From contig JANQRU010000004.1 in assembly GCA_028284415.1 (NCBI GenBank), positions 310,001-374,000 on the forward strand: a stretch of DNA of 64,000 nt, written 5' to 3'. Source of the stretch: Pyrinomonadaceae bacterium. GTDB lineage: Bacteria > Acidobacteriota > Blastocatellia > Pyrinomonadales > Pyrinomonadaceae. Below are positions 7,821-18,025 of this stretch, piece after piece. The translations under genes and the position numbers were made by a program. The notes under the pieces are model-generated. The model had not been told where the DNA came from. It did not search any database and worked only from the letters and a program-made list of their open reading frames with translations. Positions within the stretch are counted from its first letter, which is position 1; every line of letters starts with the position of its first letter.

Positions 7821-10043
7821 ATGAAAAAAATAATTCTTACACTCGTTATTTCTTTTTTACATATTTTTACGACTTATTCTCAAACACCAGAGCCAACGCC
7901 AACTCCCGTCGTAAATGATGATATTGTAAAGATAACCACCACATTAATTCAAGTTGACGTTACAGTTACTGATAAAAAAGGAAAACCCGTCAAAGACCTA
8001 AAACCTCAAGAGTTCGAAATTCTTGAAAATGGTAAAAAGCAAAAAATCACAAACGTTACATTTGTTTCATCGGTAAGAGAGTCCGAAACTAACACAAATA
8101 AACAACCTAAAAATGAAGGTTTAGATATTCCAGCTCCCGTAAAAGAACTAAAACCTAATGAAGTCCGCCGCACGATCGCACTCGTCATAGATGACTTGTC
8201 ATTGTCTTTTGAAAGCACTCATTACGTAAGAAAGTCATTAAGAAACTTTGTTGATAAACAAATGCAACCCGGTGATTTAATAGCAATAATCAGAACAAGT
8301 GGCGGAGTGGGAGCATTACAACAATTTACATCCGATAAACGCCTTTTATATGCTGCAATAAATAAAATTAAGTGGGATTTTCGTAGCACTGGTGAAGCGA
8401 CAGCCTTTAAATCATTTAATATTGCCGTAGGAGATTTAGACCCAAGCGGTCAAAATCGGGGCAACAGTGAACCAAGTATGAGTCGTGGTGTTCCCATTTC
8501 TGAAGAAGACTTTGACAGTTTTCGCAAAAGCACTTTCGCCGTAGGAACTCTTGGAGCTTTACAGTATGTTGTTGATGGAATGAGTAAATTGCCGGGGCGT
8601 AAGTCAATTATGCTTATGTCAGATGGTTTTCAAATGTTTTCTCGCGGTAAAAGCAGTTTCTTTAGTTCTCCTCTTGTGTATGACAATCTCACGAGATTAG
8701 TAGATGCTGCAAATCGGGCAGCTGTCTTAATTTACACAATGGATGCAAGAGGGTTACAACCCTTAGGATTTACGGCAGCAGATAGTTTAGGTGGTCCCAT
8801 CAGATTAGCCGATGGTGGTTCTCGCAAGGTTAGACCGACCGATCTTCAAAGACTTGCCTCGCAAAGAAGAGAAGAATTTAGGGCTTCACAAGATGGAATT
8901 GACTTTTTAGCTAAAGAAACTGGTGGATTAGCCATTCGTAATACAAATGACCTACGTGGTGGTATTAAGAAAATGCTTGACGACCAAAGTTATTACTTAA
9001 TAAGTTATGAGCCTGATGAGAAATCCTTTGACCCACAAAAAAGACGCTTTAACAAACTAGACATAAAAGTTAAACGCGATGATGTAAATGTTCGCTATCG
9101 AAGTGGTTTCTTTAATATTAGTGACAGAGAAATAAAGAAACCGACGGTAAATCTTACGGGTAATCAGTTACTTGTTGATGCTTTAGTTTCTCCGTTTTCG
9201 ATCAATGAGATTGATTTGAATCTTTCAACGATCTTTCGGGGCAATAATCAAAATGAGTTATTTATCAAATCTTATCTTCACATTGCCACAAAGGATTTGA
9301 AATTCACCAAGACTGAAGAAGGAACCCAAAAGGCTTCATTTGATGTGATAGTAGCAAACTTTGGCGACAATGGAACTCCAACGGATGAGTTTAGTAAAAC
9401 TTTTACCATCAACACTAAAGGAGAAACCTATCAAAGAATATTAAGGGATGGAATTATATACTTTTTTGACGTTCCGATTAAAAAATCCGGTGCATATCAG
9501 ATGCGTGTGGCAATACGCGATCATTCTACCAACAAAGTGGGCTCGGCAAGCCGGTTTATACAAGTTCCAAAGCTAGAAAAGAAAAGATTGACTTTATCAG
9601 GAATGGTTTTGGACAATGTTTCCTACAAACAATGGAACGCCATCACCAACTCTTCGGACATCAAATTTTCAACCAATGAAAACCAAGTAGATAATAACCT
9701 GTCACCTATGAGCGACACTGCCCTGCTCAAGTTCAAACGTGGCTCCGTCCTGCGTTACGCTCTGGAGGTTTATAATGCTAAAAAAGATACGAGAGGCAAT
9801 AATCAAATACTTATGAGAAGTCGTCTTTTCCGTGGTAATAAGCTTGTCTTTGAAGGAAAAGATAAAGCGGTTGATTTGGTTAAAGTCCCCAATCAAGCTA
9901 CTCAAACAGCTCAAGGTGCTATAAATCTCGGAACTGAAATACAATTAGGAGATTATATCCTGCAAATTGTCATTACAGATAAACTCGCTAAGAAAAAAAG
10001 ACAAATCGCTACTCAATTTGTTCAATTTGAGGTTGTCGAATAA
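7821..10043 (+). CDS. VWFA-related acidobacterial-type exported protein
   Basis: This protein has 740 residues from the ATG at 7821, preceded by GAGG at a suitable distance; an in-frame TTG at 7809 is less likely. It carries a signal peptide, a proline/threonine linker (TPEPTPTP), then the opening segment VDVTVTDKKGKPVKDL and LEILENGKKQ-type motifs of the VWFA-related proteins that are abundant in Acidobacteria. A von Willebrand A region follows (about 110-400), with the MIDAS-like start ALVIDDLSLS and MLMSDGF. The C-terminal half is beta-rich, with no recognised domain. The protein is predicted to be periplasmic or surface-exposed, probably mediating protein-protein contacts. It is the best taxonomic clue in the window. 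Confidence 0.88.
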   Translation: MKKIILTLVISFLHIFTTYSQTPEPTPTPVVNDDIVKITTTLIQVDVTVTDKKGKPVKDLKPQEFEILENGKKQKITNVTFVSSVRESETNTNKQPKNEGLDIPAPVKELKPNEVRRTIALVIDDLSLSFESTHYVRKSLRNFVDKQMQPGDLIAIIRTSGGVGALQQFTSDKRLLYAAINKIKWDFRSTGEATAFKSFNIAVGDLDPSGQNRGNSEPSMSRGVPISEEDFDSFRKSTFAVGTLGALQYVVDGMSKLPGRKSIMLMSDGFQMFSRGKSSFFSSPLVYDNLTRLVDAANRAAVLIYTMDARGLQPLGFTAADSLGGPIRLADGGSRKVRPTDLQRLASQRREEFRASQDGIDFLAKETGGLAIRNTNDLRGGIKKMLDDQSYYLISYEPDEKSFDPQKRRFNKLDIKVKRDDVNVRYRSGFFNISDREIKKPTVNLTGNQLLVDALVSPFSINEIDLNLSTIFRGNNQNELFIKSYLHIATKDLKFTKTEEGTQKASFDVIVANFGDNGTPTDEFSKTFTINTKGETYQRILRDGIIYFFDVPIKKSGAYQMRVAIRDHSTNKVGSASRFIQVPKLEKKRLTLSGMVLDNVSYKQWNAITNSSDIKFSTNENQVDNNLSPMSDTALLKFKRGSVLRYALEVYNAKKDTRGNNQILMRSRLFRGNKLVFEGKDKAVDLVKVPNQATQTAQGAINLGTEIQLGDYILQIVITDKLAKKKRQIATQFVQFEVVE

Positions 10044-10044
10044 A

Positions 10045-10076
10045 AAAGACCGCTTGTTTTTACTCAAGCGGTCTTT
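10045..10076. terminator. Bidirectional Rho-independent terminator
   Basis: A perfect 12-bp stem (10045-10056 with 10065-10076) with an 8-base loop starts 2 bp after the stop of the VWFA gene. A-rich sequence precedes it and T-rich sequence follows it. It sits between convergent genes and can serve both strands. Confidence 0.8.
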
Positions 10077-10097
10077 CTAAATTTGTTTGTAACTTAA

Positions 10098-12095
10098 TTA
10101 AATCGCTGCACCTGGATAACTACCACCAAGCTTACCTTCTTCGCCTTCGGCTAAGGTATTGACTAACTCATAATGGAAATAATCAAACTTGGCTGCTACA
10201 GGTGGTTGAACCCGTTTATCATACATTTCGCGTGAGCGATCAATAGCTTCGCGTAAGCGTTCATAAAGATCACTCGATTCACGCCCTTCTTTTACTTTTT
10301 GCTCGTTATAGAGTTTAATTTCAGAAACAAGCAATCTTGCAAAGCGTCGGGCATCGTTATGTAAACGTCTTTCATCTTCAGCTACTTCAATCGGTAAATC
10401 TACATTCCGATCACCAAAACGAGGTCTAACCGAAGCAGCCGGAGATGTCTCAGCAGGTGCTGGCTCTTCACTTACTTCTTCTGCTACTTCAACTGACTCT
10501 TCAGCAGGACTTTCATCAACTGCTGTGTACTCATTATCTGTGTATTCCTCTGAAACAGGAGCTTCAAATTCATATTCAGCAGGCTGTTCCTGATAATCAG
10601 TTTCAGGTGCTTTAACCTCTTCTGTTGAATCCTCAAACTCCACAGGAGACTCTGCTTCATAGGATTCAACGGGTTCTGCTTGGTAATCTTCCACCGCAGG
10701 AACTGAGTATTCATCTTCAACAGAGGATGTCTCTTCAACCTTAGATCCGTCAGAAAATTCTTGAACCTCTTCTGCACTTTCCGAAGACTGATCCCAAGAA
10801 TAATCGTTATAAGAAGGCTGAGGTTCTTCAGAAACCTCTTCACTAACTTCTTCTTCAGCAGGTTGAAAATCATATTCATAAGTAGCTTCTTCTTCCGCTA
10901 CTTCAACCTCTTCAACCGAATCTTCTTGTGGTGCAAAGTATTCTTCTTCTGCAACTTCAGCTTCTTCCTGTGCTTCTTCTACTTCAGGCTCAGCTTGAAA
11001 TTCTTGTGCTGGCTCTGTTTCAAAACTGTCTTGATAAGAATAACTTTCTTTTTCGGAAGCTTCTTCAGCATCAGGAGAATAACTTTCTTCCGCTGGTTCT
11101 TCTGTGACAGGAGTGTAGTCTTCCAGCGAATAACTCTCCGGAACTTCTTCGCTTATGTCGCTTGTTTCTGCACCTGTGTCTGCAAAAGAATAAGTTTCAG
11201 GGGCTTCTGTTTCAACATTTTCAGCTTCCTGTTCTTCAACTTCTTGAACTTCTTCTGCTTGATACTCTTCTCTTTGCTCATGCTGTGGCTTAGCACCTTT
11301 TGTGGAAGCCAAAACCTCAACAGTTAATCCTGCAACACGAACTAATGATTCTAATGCTTCAACATTTACACTATCACCATCTGTTCCGGCATCAGCATAA
11401 AGAACTGCGACTCCGCGACCTCTTGCAATCAAAGGAATTGCATACATTTTTTCAGGCTGTCCAAATTCCAGCTGATTCAGATAGATAGAATCATTTTCAT
11501 ATGAACCATATGAACTTTCTACGGTTGCAAGAGATTTTATGGATTCGCCTAAAGATGTCTGTGTAGCTACAGGAAAGAAAACTTCTCTTATTGAATGCGG
11601 GTTTTCATGCTCTTGAGTGCCAAAAACACGCCAACCGACTAGATGTTCATTTTTAACGATAAAAAATGATCCTCGCGGTGTGTATTGCGAAGCGTGATGA
11701 ACCAAAGATTTTAATATTTCCGATTGTGAATCTTTGGAACTTATTTCATCTATGGCATCCCGCAAATCTGAGAAATTGACGGCAGGCGGGGCTTGTTCTT
11801 TTTCTAGTTCTTCTGCTTCCGCAATTGCCGTAGCCGTTATTCTTGCACCCTCATCGCGTGCAAGTTTTAAGTGTTCAGCGACTGTTTCTGTAAAACTATC
11901 TTCGAGCTCTTTATCTTCCTTGATTTTGCCTGAAAAGTCTTTGAAAACATTGTCAAGATTAGCTTTGTGCTGATCTAGTTCCGCTTCAAATTTTTCTTGA
12001 AAATCCGAAACCTCTTGCTTCATATCAGCAAGGGCATTCTTTAGATAGTTCTCGAATTCAGTTCGTAAACTTAGCTCGAGTTCTTCACTATTCAC
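10098..12095 (-). CDS. Acidic Glu-rich protein with N-terminal coiled coil and GAF-like region
   Basis: This 665-residue protein starts at GTG with GGAGG 10 bp upstream. Residues about 1-105 are a charged coiled coil (LRTEFENYLKNALADMKQEV). Residues about 110-265 look like a GAF-type sensory fold, with RGSFFIVKNEHLVGWRVFG and YAIPLIARGRGVAVLYAD. Residues about 270-560 are a long disordered, strongly acidic stretch built from irregular EEV/EEPxESY units. The C-terminal 100 residues are a helical domain (DARRFARLLVSEIKLYNEQK) with basic and aromatic residues. No signal or membrane segment is seen. I do not know a function; a scaffold or intracellular sensor are guesses. Confidence 0.75.
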   Translation of the reverse strand: MNSEELELSLRTEFENYLKNALADMKQEVSDFQEKFEAELDQHKANLDNVFKDFSGKIKEDKELEDSFTETVAEHLKLARDEGARITATAIAEAEELEKEQAPPAVNFSDLRDAIDEISSKDSQSEILKSLVHHASQYTPRGSFFIVKNEHLVGWRVFGTQEHENPHSIREVFFPVATQTSLGESIKSLATVESSYGSYENDSIYLNQLEFGQPEKMYAIPLIARGRGVAVLYADAGTDGDSVNVEALESLVRVAGLTVEVLASTKGAKPQHEQREEYQAEEVQEVEEQEAENVETEAPETYSFADTGAETSDISEEVPESYSLEDYTPVTEEPAEESYSPDAEEASEKESYSYQDSFETEPAQEFQAEPEVEEAQEEAEVAEEEYFAPQEDSVEEVEVAEEEATYEYDFQPAEEEVSEEVSEEPQPSYNDYSWDQSSESAEEVQEFSDGSKVEETSSVEDEYSVPAVEDYQAEPVESYEAESPVEFEDSTEEVKAPETDYQEQPAEYEFEAPVSEEYTDNEYTAVDESPAEESVEVAEEVSEEPAPAETSPAASVRPRFGDRNVDLPIEVAEDERRLHNDARRFARLLVSEIKLYNEQKVKEGRESSDLYERLREAIDRSREMYDKRVQPPVAAKFDYFHYELVNTLAEGEEGKLGGSYPGAAI

Positions 12096-12190
12096 TATTT
12101 AATTTCCTCCGTTTAAAAAACACAGCACTTACAAGGAATGAATCAAGGCTGGCGGTTTTGAGTGATTATTGAACCCTAAAAAGAAGATGC

Positions 12191-12212
12191 GGCATTTGGA
12201 CAAATAAATGCC
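12191..12212 (-). terminator. Hairpin downstream of nfu
   Basis: A 7-bp stem (12191-12197 with 12206-12212) lies between the nfu stop and the next gene. On the minus strand it is followed within a few bases by a TTCTTTTT tract, so it may terminate nfu transcripts. The stem is short and the call is tentative. Confidence 0.35.
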
Positions 12213-12369
12213 ACCTATAAGGATTATGACTAATTTGACCTTTTTATGTCAAGAAATAGTTTTAAAAATTGTTAAAAGAAAAAAGTTTTATCTGTATATT
12301 TTGCAAAAAGATATGTCGTGAGGATACAAAAATGGATTGTATTAGAACTAAAATATAGAATGAATATGG

Positions 12370-12936
12370 TTATACAGCTTCTACTTCGATATCAGGATTA
12401 ATTTCATCTTTAATCATATTTTCAATCGCCATAAGCGTTCCGGTTAATGAACTGGGGCAACTTCCACAAGCTCCCTGATAACGGATTTTCAAGAGATTGT
12501 CTTCTAAGCTTAAAACTTCTAGCCAACCACCATCGCTTGCCAGATACGGACGAATCCTGTCATCCAATAATTCATTGATTTCAGCTATGACAGGATCATC
12601 GCTTGCCGCTGCTGCGATCGCACCACCAACTGCGGCGGCGGCATTTCCATTACCGTTGCCGTTCATAACTGATTCAGCTGCTCTGATTGGAACAGCTAAT
12701 TCGGGTAATACTTCATCCCAATCTGAAATATCAGTCTTTTCAATGGTAATCATCTTATCCATGTAGAAGACTGAAACCACATTACCAACATCAAATATAG
12801 ATTTTGCCAGTTGATCATCTTTTGCTTCTTCGATGGAATCAAAAGAATGCGATGTGCCATGGCTAACAGGCTCACGCAAAATAAATTTCACAGCGTTCGG
12901 ATTTGGCGTTTCTTGTATATCTGCAATTTTCGGCAT
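12370..12936 (-). CDS. nfu: Nfu-type iron-sulfur scaffold protein
   Basis: This 188-residue protein has an N-terminal Nfu-N domain (about 5-85, opening with ETPNPNAVKFI), a flexible Asn/Gly/Ala linker (about 91-111), and a C-terminal NifU-like domain (about 115-188) with the cluster-binding pair C157 and C160 in GACGSCPSS. Two-domain Nfu proteins accept and deliver [4Fe-4S] clusters to targets such as hydrogenases, dehydrogenases and lipoyl synthase, all relevant to enzymes encoded nearby. It seems to be a single-gene unit, with its own promoter candidate at 12978-13005 and a hairpin downstream. The separate NifU-Rieske protein at 49310 shares only the CxxC domain. Confidence 0.93.
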   Translation of the reverse strand: MPKIADIQETPNPNAVKFILREPVSHGTSHSFDSIEEAKDDQLAKSIFDVGNVVSVFYMDKMITIEKTDISDWDEVLPELAVPIRAAESVMNGNGNGNAAAAVGGAIAAAASDDPVIAEINELLDDRIRPYLASDGGWLEVLSLEDNLLKIRYQGACGSCPSSLTGTLMAIENMIKDEINPDIEVEAV

Positions 12937-12977
12937 TTTCTTTATTAAAACCCCTTGTTCTTAAAGTCAAAATGTAA

Positions 12978-13005
12978 ATTTTAAGAATCTTTACATTTTT
13001 GTCAA
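12978..13005 (-). promoter_or_regulatory. Sigma-70-type promoter candidate for nfu
   Basis: On the minus strand a perfect -35 TTGACA (13005-13000) is followed after 16 bp by TAAAAT (12983-12978). The nfu start codon lies about 40 bp downstream of the -10 box. The match is good by eye, but the region is AT-rich. Confidence 0.45.
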
Positions 13006-13236
13006 CATTATAACCAAATTTCAAGAAAATTGCTAAGTGGACACCAAAATTTAAACTTAGACCAGTTTCAATTCACAAAGTAATATTTTGCATGATCTTC
13101 TCTAATTTGAAACTAGCTTTTTTAGGAAATTTTTCGCAAACCACTGCGTATTTTCTCGCAGTTAAATATATTGACGTTCACTACTTTGGCTCAAACACTC
13201 TATTTTGCAGGCAGTATTGTCTCCAGCCCTTAAACA

Positions 13237-13250
13237 GGCACAGTTTGTGC
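13237..13250 (+). promoter_or_regulatory. Sigma-54-like -24/-12 element upstream of the Ca2+ ATPase
   Basis: AGGCACAGTTTGTGCT on the plus strand has GG and GC with exactly 10 bp between them. It departs from TGGCAC-N5-TTGC by A for T at the first base and G for T in the -12 element. The predicted start of transcription is near 13262, about 70 bp before the ATG. It is weaker than the three other elements in this window. Confidence 0.4.
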
Positions 13251-13332
13251 TAAATGTTCTTAATAAATGGCATAAAACGATAAATTATAATATTTGGAAA
13301 CCCTTTTTTATACTAAAACAACAACCCAACAA

Positions 13333-16050
13333 ATGCTTTCGGAAAAAATTAAAGATTTAACTGAAATCAAATCTGCTCCACATGCCTTCTCATCTTCATT
13401 GGTGGCAGAGGTATTTAATGTTAAGCCTGATAAAGGCTTGTCTGAAGTTGATGCCAATCGCAAGTTCGAGACAGAAGGGCTTAATGCCATTGAGGAAAAA
13501 CAGCCGAGTCGCTTTTTGAGTTTTTTGAGAAGCCAATTTTTAAATGTGGTCGTTTGGCTACTTGGTTTTGCCGCTTTTATTGCCTGGATTACAGGCAGTG
13601 AAATAGAGGCTTTGGCAATATTAGTTGTGTTGGTTTTGAATGCTGTTATTGGCTTTGCAATCGAATGGCAAGCTGGACGAGCTTTAGATGCACTACGAAA
13701 GTCAACTCAGACAAAAGCAAGAGTTAGACGCGACGGAGAAGAAAAAATCATTGATGCTTCCCGTTTGGTTGTCGGAGATATAGTCGCTCTTACAGCAGGT
13801 GACCGTACACCTGCTGACTCCAGAATTATTGAATCTTTCAACCTGCGGGCAGACGAATCTACATTAACCGGAGAAAGTGTTCCAGTTGAAAAAAATGTCA
13901 CCTCCATCGAAAAATCATCTCCTCTTGCCGAACGCTATTCGATGCTTTATTTAGGCACCACAATCGTTGCAGGACACGCACTGGCAATTGTTACTGCAAC
14001 CGGCAAAAACACCGAAATCGGTCGAATCGGACAACTCGTTTCTCAAGCAGAACATTCTCAGACTCCACTCGAAAGAAAACTAGCTAACTTAGGAAAAAGA
14101 TTAGTTTATGCTGTTTTAGGAATTGCTCTTATTGTATTGCTGGCAGGTGTTTTGCGAGGTGATGAAATATGGCTGATGATGGAAGTTGCAATCAGTCTTG
14201 CGGTAGCGGCTGTCCCTGAAGGTCTCCCGGCTGTAACTACTTTGATATTAGCTCTCGGAGTTTTGCGTATGGCTCGTCGTAATGCAATTGTCCGAAGGCT
14301 TTCAGCAGTCGAAACGCTTGGCAGTTCGACAGTTATTTGCACAGATAAAACCGGAACTCTTACGGAAAATCGTATGACGGTCAAGGAGTTTTATTTAGCA
14401 AGCAATGAAATCGTAAAAATATCCGCTGAATCCATAAATTTCGACTCGCAGATATCCGAGAGTTTGAAAAATGAAAACCTTAAAAACATTTTATTGGTCA
14501 GTATTCTTTGTAACGAAGCAACATTTGATGCAAATTCCAACGGTGATAAAGAAGCAATTGGCGATCCGACAGAAACTGCCCTTTTGGTTGCAGCACGAAA
14601 ATTTGGTCTAAATCCTCAAGAAAAACGCTCAAAATACAAAATTCTTTTTGAACAACCGTTTGAGGCGGCAACAAAACGCATGACTGTAGTTTTACAAGAT
14701 GCTGAAAAGCGAAAATTTGCTGCGATGAAAGGAGCTCCGGCTGTCGTCTTGAAAACTTGCCAGAGTTTCATTGATAGTCAGGGAAATGAAATTCCGTTTG
14801 ACGAGAAATCGAGAGAACATTTTTTAGAAATTAACCGAGAGATGGCTAACCGAGCCTTGCGAGTCTTGGCTTTAGCTAAGAAAACTATTGAAACTGATTC
14901 AGAATTAGAGAATGAAGTTGAAGGCGATTATGTTTTTCTGGGATTTGCCGGAATGAGCGATCCACCACGCGTTGGAGCAGCTGATGCTGTTAAAAAAGCA
15001 CAAGATGCAGGCATACGGGTTGTTATGCTGACGGGTGATCAAATCAATACTGCACGTGCAATTGCACGCGAATTACACCTTGATAGGGACTCGGAACTAG
15101 TCGCTTTACATTCAAGTGACCTAGCCAAATCTGATGATAAAAGAATAGCCGAAATGGCTCGTCAAGCACAGGTTTTTGCACGTGTCACCCCTGAAGATAA
15201 ACTCAGTATTGTCAAGGCTTTGCAAGCAACAGGCGAAATTGTTGCCGTAACGGGCGATGGCGTTAATGATGCACCTGCATTAAAACATGCCAACATTGGT
15301 GTTGCGATGGGAGAACGCGGAACAGAAGTGGCTAAAGAATCCTCCGACATTGTTTTGACCGATGATAATTTTGCAACAATTGTTAAGGCAATCGAAGGAG
15401 GGAGAACAATTTATGCCAATATCACAAAATTTGTGCATTTAATGTTTTCGCATAATCTTGGTGAAGTTTTAGTTATTTTTGCGGCAATAACTCTTGGATT
15501 ACCTTTGCCACTCTTACCTTTGCAAATTCTCTGGATAAATCTTGTAACAGACGTTTTCCCTGCTTTGGCATTAGCCGTTGAGCCGCCTTCGCCGAATACA
15601 ATGAACCAACCTCCGCAATCTCCAAGTAAAGCCTTACTTTCAAATAACTTTATGCTGTTGATTTTGTGGCAGGGATTAATGCTCGCAGCGATTTCATTGG
15701 GTGCATATCTTTGGGCGTTAAATCAATACGGCGAAGGAACGCAAGCTCGCACAGTTGCTTTGTTTTCATTGATTGGAGTCCAACTCGGACACTTATTTAA
15801 CTGTCGTTCACGAGTCCGTTCGGCTTTCAATAACTTTTTTAGTAATCCTTACATCTTTGTTGCTGCGGCAATCGTCATCTTGCTACAGCTTTTAGCTGTA
15901 TTCATAACGCCCCTTCGAGAAATTCTTGATGTATCTCAACCAACAACTAATGATTGGTTAGTAATTAGTTTTTGCACACTTCTGCCGCTTTTTATTGTTG
16001 AAATAACTAAATTAATCAAAAACTGGAGAGGTTTAAGTGAAGAGTTATAA
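13333..16050 (+). CDS. Cation-transporting P-type ATPase (P2, Ca2+-type)
   Basis: This 905-residue P-type ATPase has the actuator motif TGES near residue 178, PEGLP in M4 near 294, the phosphorylation site DKTGT near 338, and the hinge [10 protein letters not shown] near 641. Calcium-binding positions of the SERCA group are present: E in M4 (PEGLP), N and E in M5 (SHNLGEV), and N, T and D in M6 (NLVTD). Ca2+ export from the cytoplasm is therefore the likely role, with Mn2+ possible. The ATG at 13333 is preferred over an upstream in-frame TTG at 13294, because candidate promoter elements lie at 13237-13291; neither start has a strong ribosome-binding site. Confidence 0.92.
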   Translation: MLSEKIKDLTEIKSAPHAFSSSLVAEVFNVKPDKGLSEVDANRKFETEGLNAIEEKQPSRFLSFLRSQFLNVVVWLLGFAAFIAWITGSEIEALAILVVLVLNAVIGFAIEWQAGRALDALRKSTQTKARVRRDGEEKIIDASRLVVGDIVALTAGDRTPADSRIIESFNLRADESTLTGESVPVEKNVTSIEKSSPLAERYSMLYLGTTIVAGHALAIVTATGKNTEIGRIGQLVSQAEHSQTPLERKLANLGKRLVYAVLGIALIVLLAGVLRGDEIWLMMEVAISLAVAAVPEGLPAVTTLILALGVLRMARRNAIVRRLSAVETLGSSTVICTDKTGTLTENRMTVKEFYLASNEIVKISAESINFDSQISESLKNENLKNILLVSILCNEATFDANSNGDKEAIGDPTETALLVAARKFGLNPQEKRSKYKILFEQPFEAATKRMTVVLQDAEKRKFAAMKGAPAVVLKTCQSFIDSQGNEIPFDEKSREHFLEINREMANRALRVLALAKKTIETDSELENEVEGDYVFLGFAGMSDPPRVGAADAVKKAQDAGIRVVMLTGDQINTARAIARELHLDRDSELVALHSSDLAKSDDKRIAEMARQAQVFARVTPEDKLSIVKALQATGEIVAVTGDGVNDAPALKHANIGVAMGERGTEVAKESSDIVLTDDNFATIVKAIEGGRTIYANITKFVHLMFSHNLGEVLVIFAAITLGLPLPLLPLQILWINLVTDVFPALALAVEPPSPNTMNQPPQSPSKALLSNNFMLLILWQGLMLAAISLGAYLWALNQYGEGTQARTVALFSLIGVQLGHLFNCRSRVRSAFNNFFSNPYIFVAAAIVILLQLLAVFITPLREILDVSQPTTNDWLVISFCTLLPLFIVEITKLIKNWRGLSEEL

Positions 16051-16074
16051 AAGTCCCGTAAAAACTATATTTTA

Positions 16075-17967
16075 TTAACCACCTAAAGACCAAAAATAGG
16101 GAATCAGCAAAAGTGCAATTAAAGCTAATAAAATATCAAGAGGAACTCCCATTTTTATGAAATCTCTGACGTTGTATCCGCCAGGTCCATATATCATTAA
16201 ACTTGTCTGATAACCTATGGGCATTGCAAAAGCAGCCGATGAACCAAAGGTTACGGCGGCAAGCAAAGTCATCGGATTAATGCCCATCTGTGTTGCACTG
16301 GAAATCGCCACAGGACCGAGTAAGGCGACTGTTCCGCTGTTTGACATCAATTCCGAAAGAAGAACTGCAATAAAGAAAAATCCAATCATCACAACAACTG
16401 GACCTGTAACTCCCGTAATTCCCATAAGGCTTTGAGCAATCAATCCCGTTATTCCAGTCTTTTCCAAAGCTACTCCCAAAGCAAGAGAGCCTGCTAGCAA
16501 AAAGACAAGACTCAAATCAATTGCCTCATAGACTTCACGGGGTTTCAAACATCCGCTTAAGATCAAAACGGCACAACCACCAATGGCAGCAGTAACGATT
16601 GGCATCAACCCGAATGAAACAATTATAATAACGGTCGCTAAGGTCAGGAGGGTTATAAGCATCTTTCCTGATTTCTCTTCAGGCATTTCAATGTCGCTTA
16701 AAACCAAAAAGCCTGGTGATTGTCCCAAAGCGTCCAAAGCATATTCTCTTCCTTCAACAATTAGCATATCGCCTGCCTTAAGCGGAGTTGTTGAAGGTCT
16801 TTCGCTAACAAACCCTCTCCGTCTTAAAGCTAAAACAACAGTGTCAAATCGTTCGGCAAAGCCAATTTCTTTTAAGGTTCTTCCAATAAGTCCCGACGGC
16901 GTTAAAACAACTACTTCAGCAAGTTTGAATATATCGCTTTCAGCTTTTTCTTTTGATGAAACTTCACTTTTATTTTTCTGTAACTCCTTCTTTGGGATAG
17001 AACCATCTGTTTTGAGATATGATTTTTTAGTCTCGCTTTTCTTCCGTTTAGCAGTTTCCGGTCGGTGCAATAAAAGTTTCTGATTTGTTGCTAACTTTAA
17101 GATTTTCTTCCACTGACCTCTAACTAACAAAGAATCGCCTGCCAGCAAAATAAGGTGTTTCTGCTTAAGACTTAAAACCTGCCCTTTTCTGACGATACCA
17201 ACAAGTTCCAAATCGTAATCAAGATTAAAATTATCAATGTACAAACCTTTTTCTATCCAAGCAGAATCCTCTTGAACAATTAATTCAGCGAGATAACGAA
17301 TTTCTCTCGTTTCAGGTTTTTTGCTTTGTCTTGTATCGGGTAGAAATCGCCTGCCAATAAGAAGAATATAAGCACTTCCGAGTAAAAACATCGGAATGCC
17401 AATTTTCCCCAACTCGAACATTGAAAACCCTTCTAACCCTTGTTTTAATGCAAATTCGTGGGTTACGAGATTCGTTGAGGTGCCAATTAATGTGCACATT
17501 CCGCCAAATGTTGCTGCATGAGACATCGGCATTAGAATTTTACCCGGACTCAAATTATGACGACTGCAAACTTCCAGAACAACAGGAATAAATATTGCTA
17601 CTGCCGCAGTATTGTTCACAAATGCCGAGATAACACCGATAACTCCCATTATTATAGCGGTAAAAAGCAATTCAGAATTAACAAATGGAGTTAAGAGATG
17701 GCGTGCAACATATGATAATGCTCCGGTTCTTTCAATCGCTGCTGACAAAACCAAAACAGAGGCAACAGTAACTGTTGCCGGATGACTAAATCCTGAAAAT
17801 GCTTCAATTGGGGTTAAAATCCCTGTAATAAGTAAGGCTAGGATTGCAAGCAGTGCTGTGACATCAGGCGATATTCTCTCACTCACAAAACTGTAAATCG
17901 CTGATACAGTGATTAGCAGAGTCAACCCAATCCTGAGAGTTTCAGTATTGAAAGACACCTCAAACAT
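16075..17967 (-). CDS. SLC13/DASS-type permease with central RCK_C (TrkA-C) domains
   Basis: This 630-residue membrane protein has two halves of hydrophobic helices (about 5-205 and 430-630). Between them is a soluble insert with two TrkA-C-like modules (about 215-300 and 345-425), separated by a Lys/Ser/Glu-rich linker. The repeated loop motifs [14 protein letters not shown] and [13 protein letters not shown] are typical of the ion-transporter superfamily that carries dicarboxylates, sulfate or arsenite with Na+. The substrate cannot be read. Two longer-range paralogs (34932-36719, 36776-38557) have the same plan. It may be the last gene of the acs-pdh transcript, starting 58 bp after the kinase gene. 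Confidence 0.88.
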   Translation of the reverse strand: MFEVSFNTETLRIGLTLLITVSAIYSFVSERISPDVTALLAILALLITGILTPIEAFSGFSHPATVTVASVLVLSAAIERTGALSYVARHLLTPFVNSELLFTAIIMGVIGVISAFVNNTAAVAIFIPVVLEVCSRHNLSPGKILMPMSHAATFGGMCTLIGTSTNLVTHEFALKQGLEGFSMFELGKIGIPMFLLGSAYILLIGRRFLPDTRQSKKPETREIRYLAELIVQEDSAWIEKGLYIDNFNLDYDLELVGIVRKGQVLSLKQKHLILLAGDSLLVRGQWKKILKLATNQKLLLHRPETAKRKKSETKKSYLKTDGSIPKKELQKNKSEVSSKEKAESDIFKLAEVVVLTPSGLIGRTLKEIGFAERFDTVVLALRRRGFVSERPSTTPLKAGDMLIVEGREYALDALGQSPGFLVLSDIEMPEEKSGKMLITLLTLATVIIIVSFGLMPIVTAAIGGCAVLILSGCLKPREVYEAIDLSLVFLLAGSLALGVALEKTGITGLIAQSLMGITGVTGPVVVMIGFFFIAVLLSELMSNSGTVALLGPVAISSATQMGINPMTLLAAVTFGSSAAFAMPIGYQTSLMIYGPGGYNVRDFIKMGVPLDILLALIALLLIPYFWSLGG

Positions 17968-18025
17968 AATTTACTTTTTGCCAATCATTTCCAAGCTAAA
18001 ATGTTTTTTTATTCTGTTAATTTAT

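Larger units (their letters stand above)
12937..13332. other. Divergent intergenic region nfu / Ca2+-ATPase
   Basis: About 400 bp without a gene. It holds the promoter candidate for nfu (12978-13005), a sigma-54-like element reading rightward (13237-13250), and a TATAAT hexamer at 13286-13291 that could serve the ATPase gene. No small ORF with a convincing ribosome-binding site was seen. Confidence 0.6.

Noticed and set aside
10761..11327. Long open frame antisense to the acidic protein
   Set aside because: It is a by-product of the GAA-rich codons on the other strand: very Phe/Arg-rich, no ribosome-binding site, no plausible fold.
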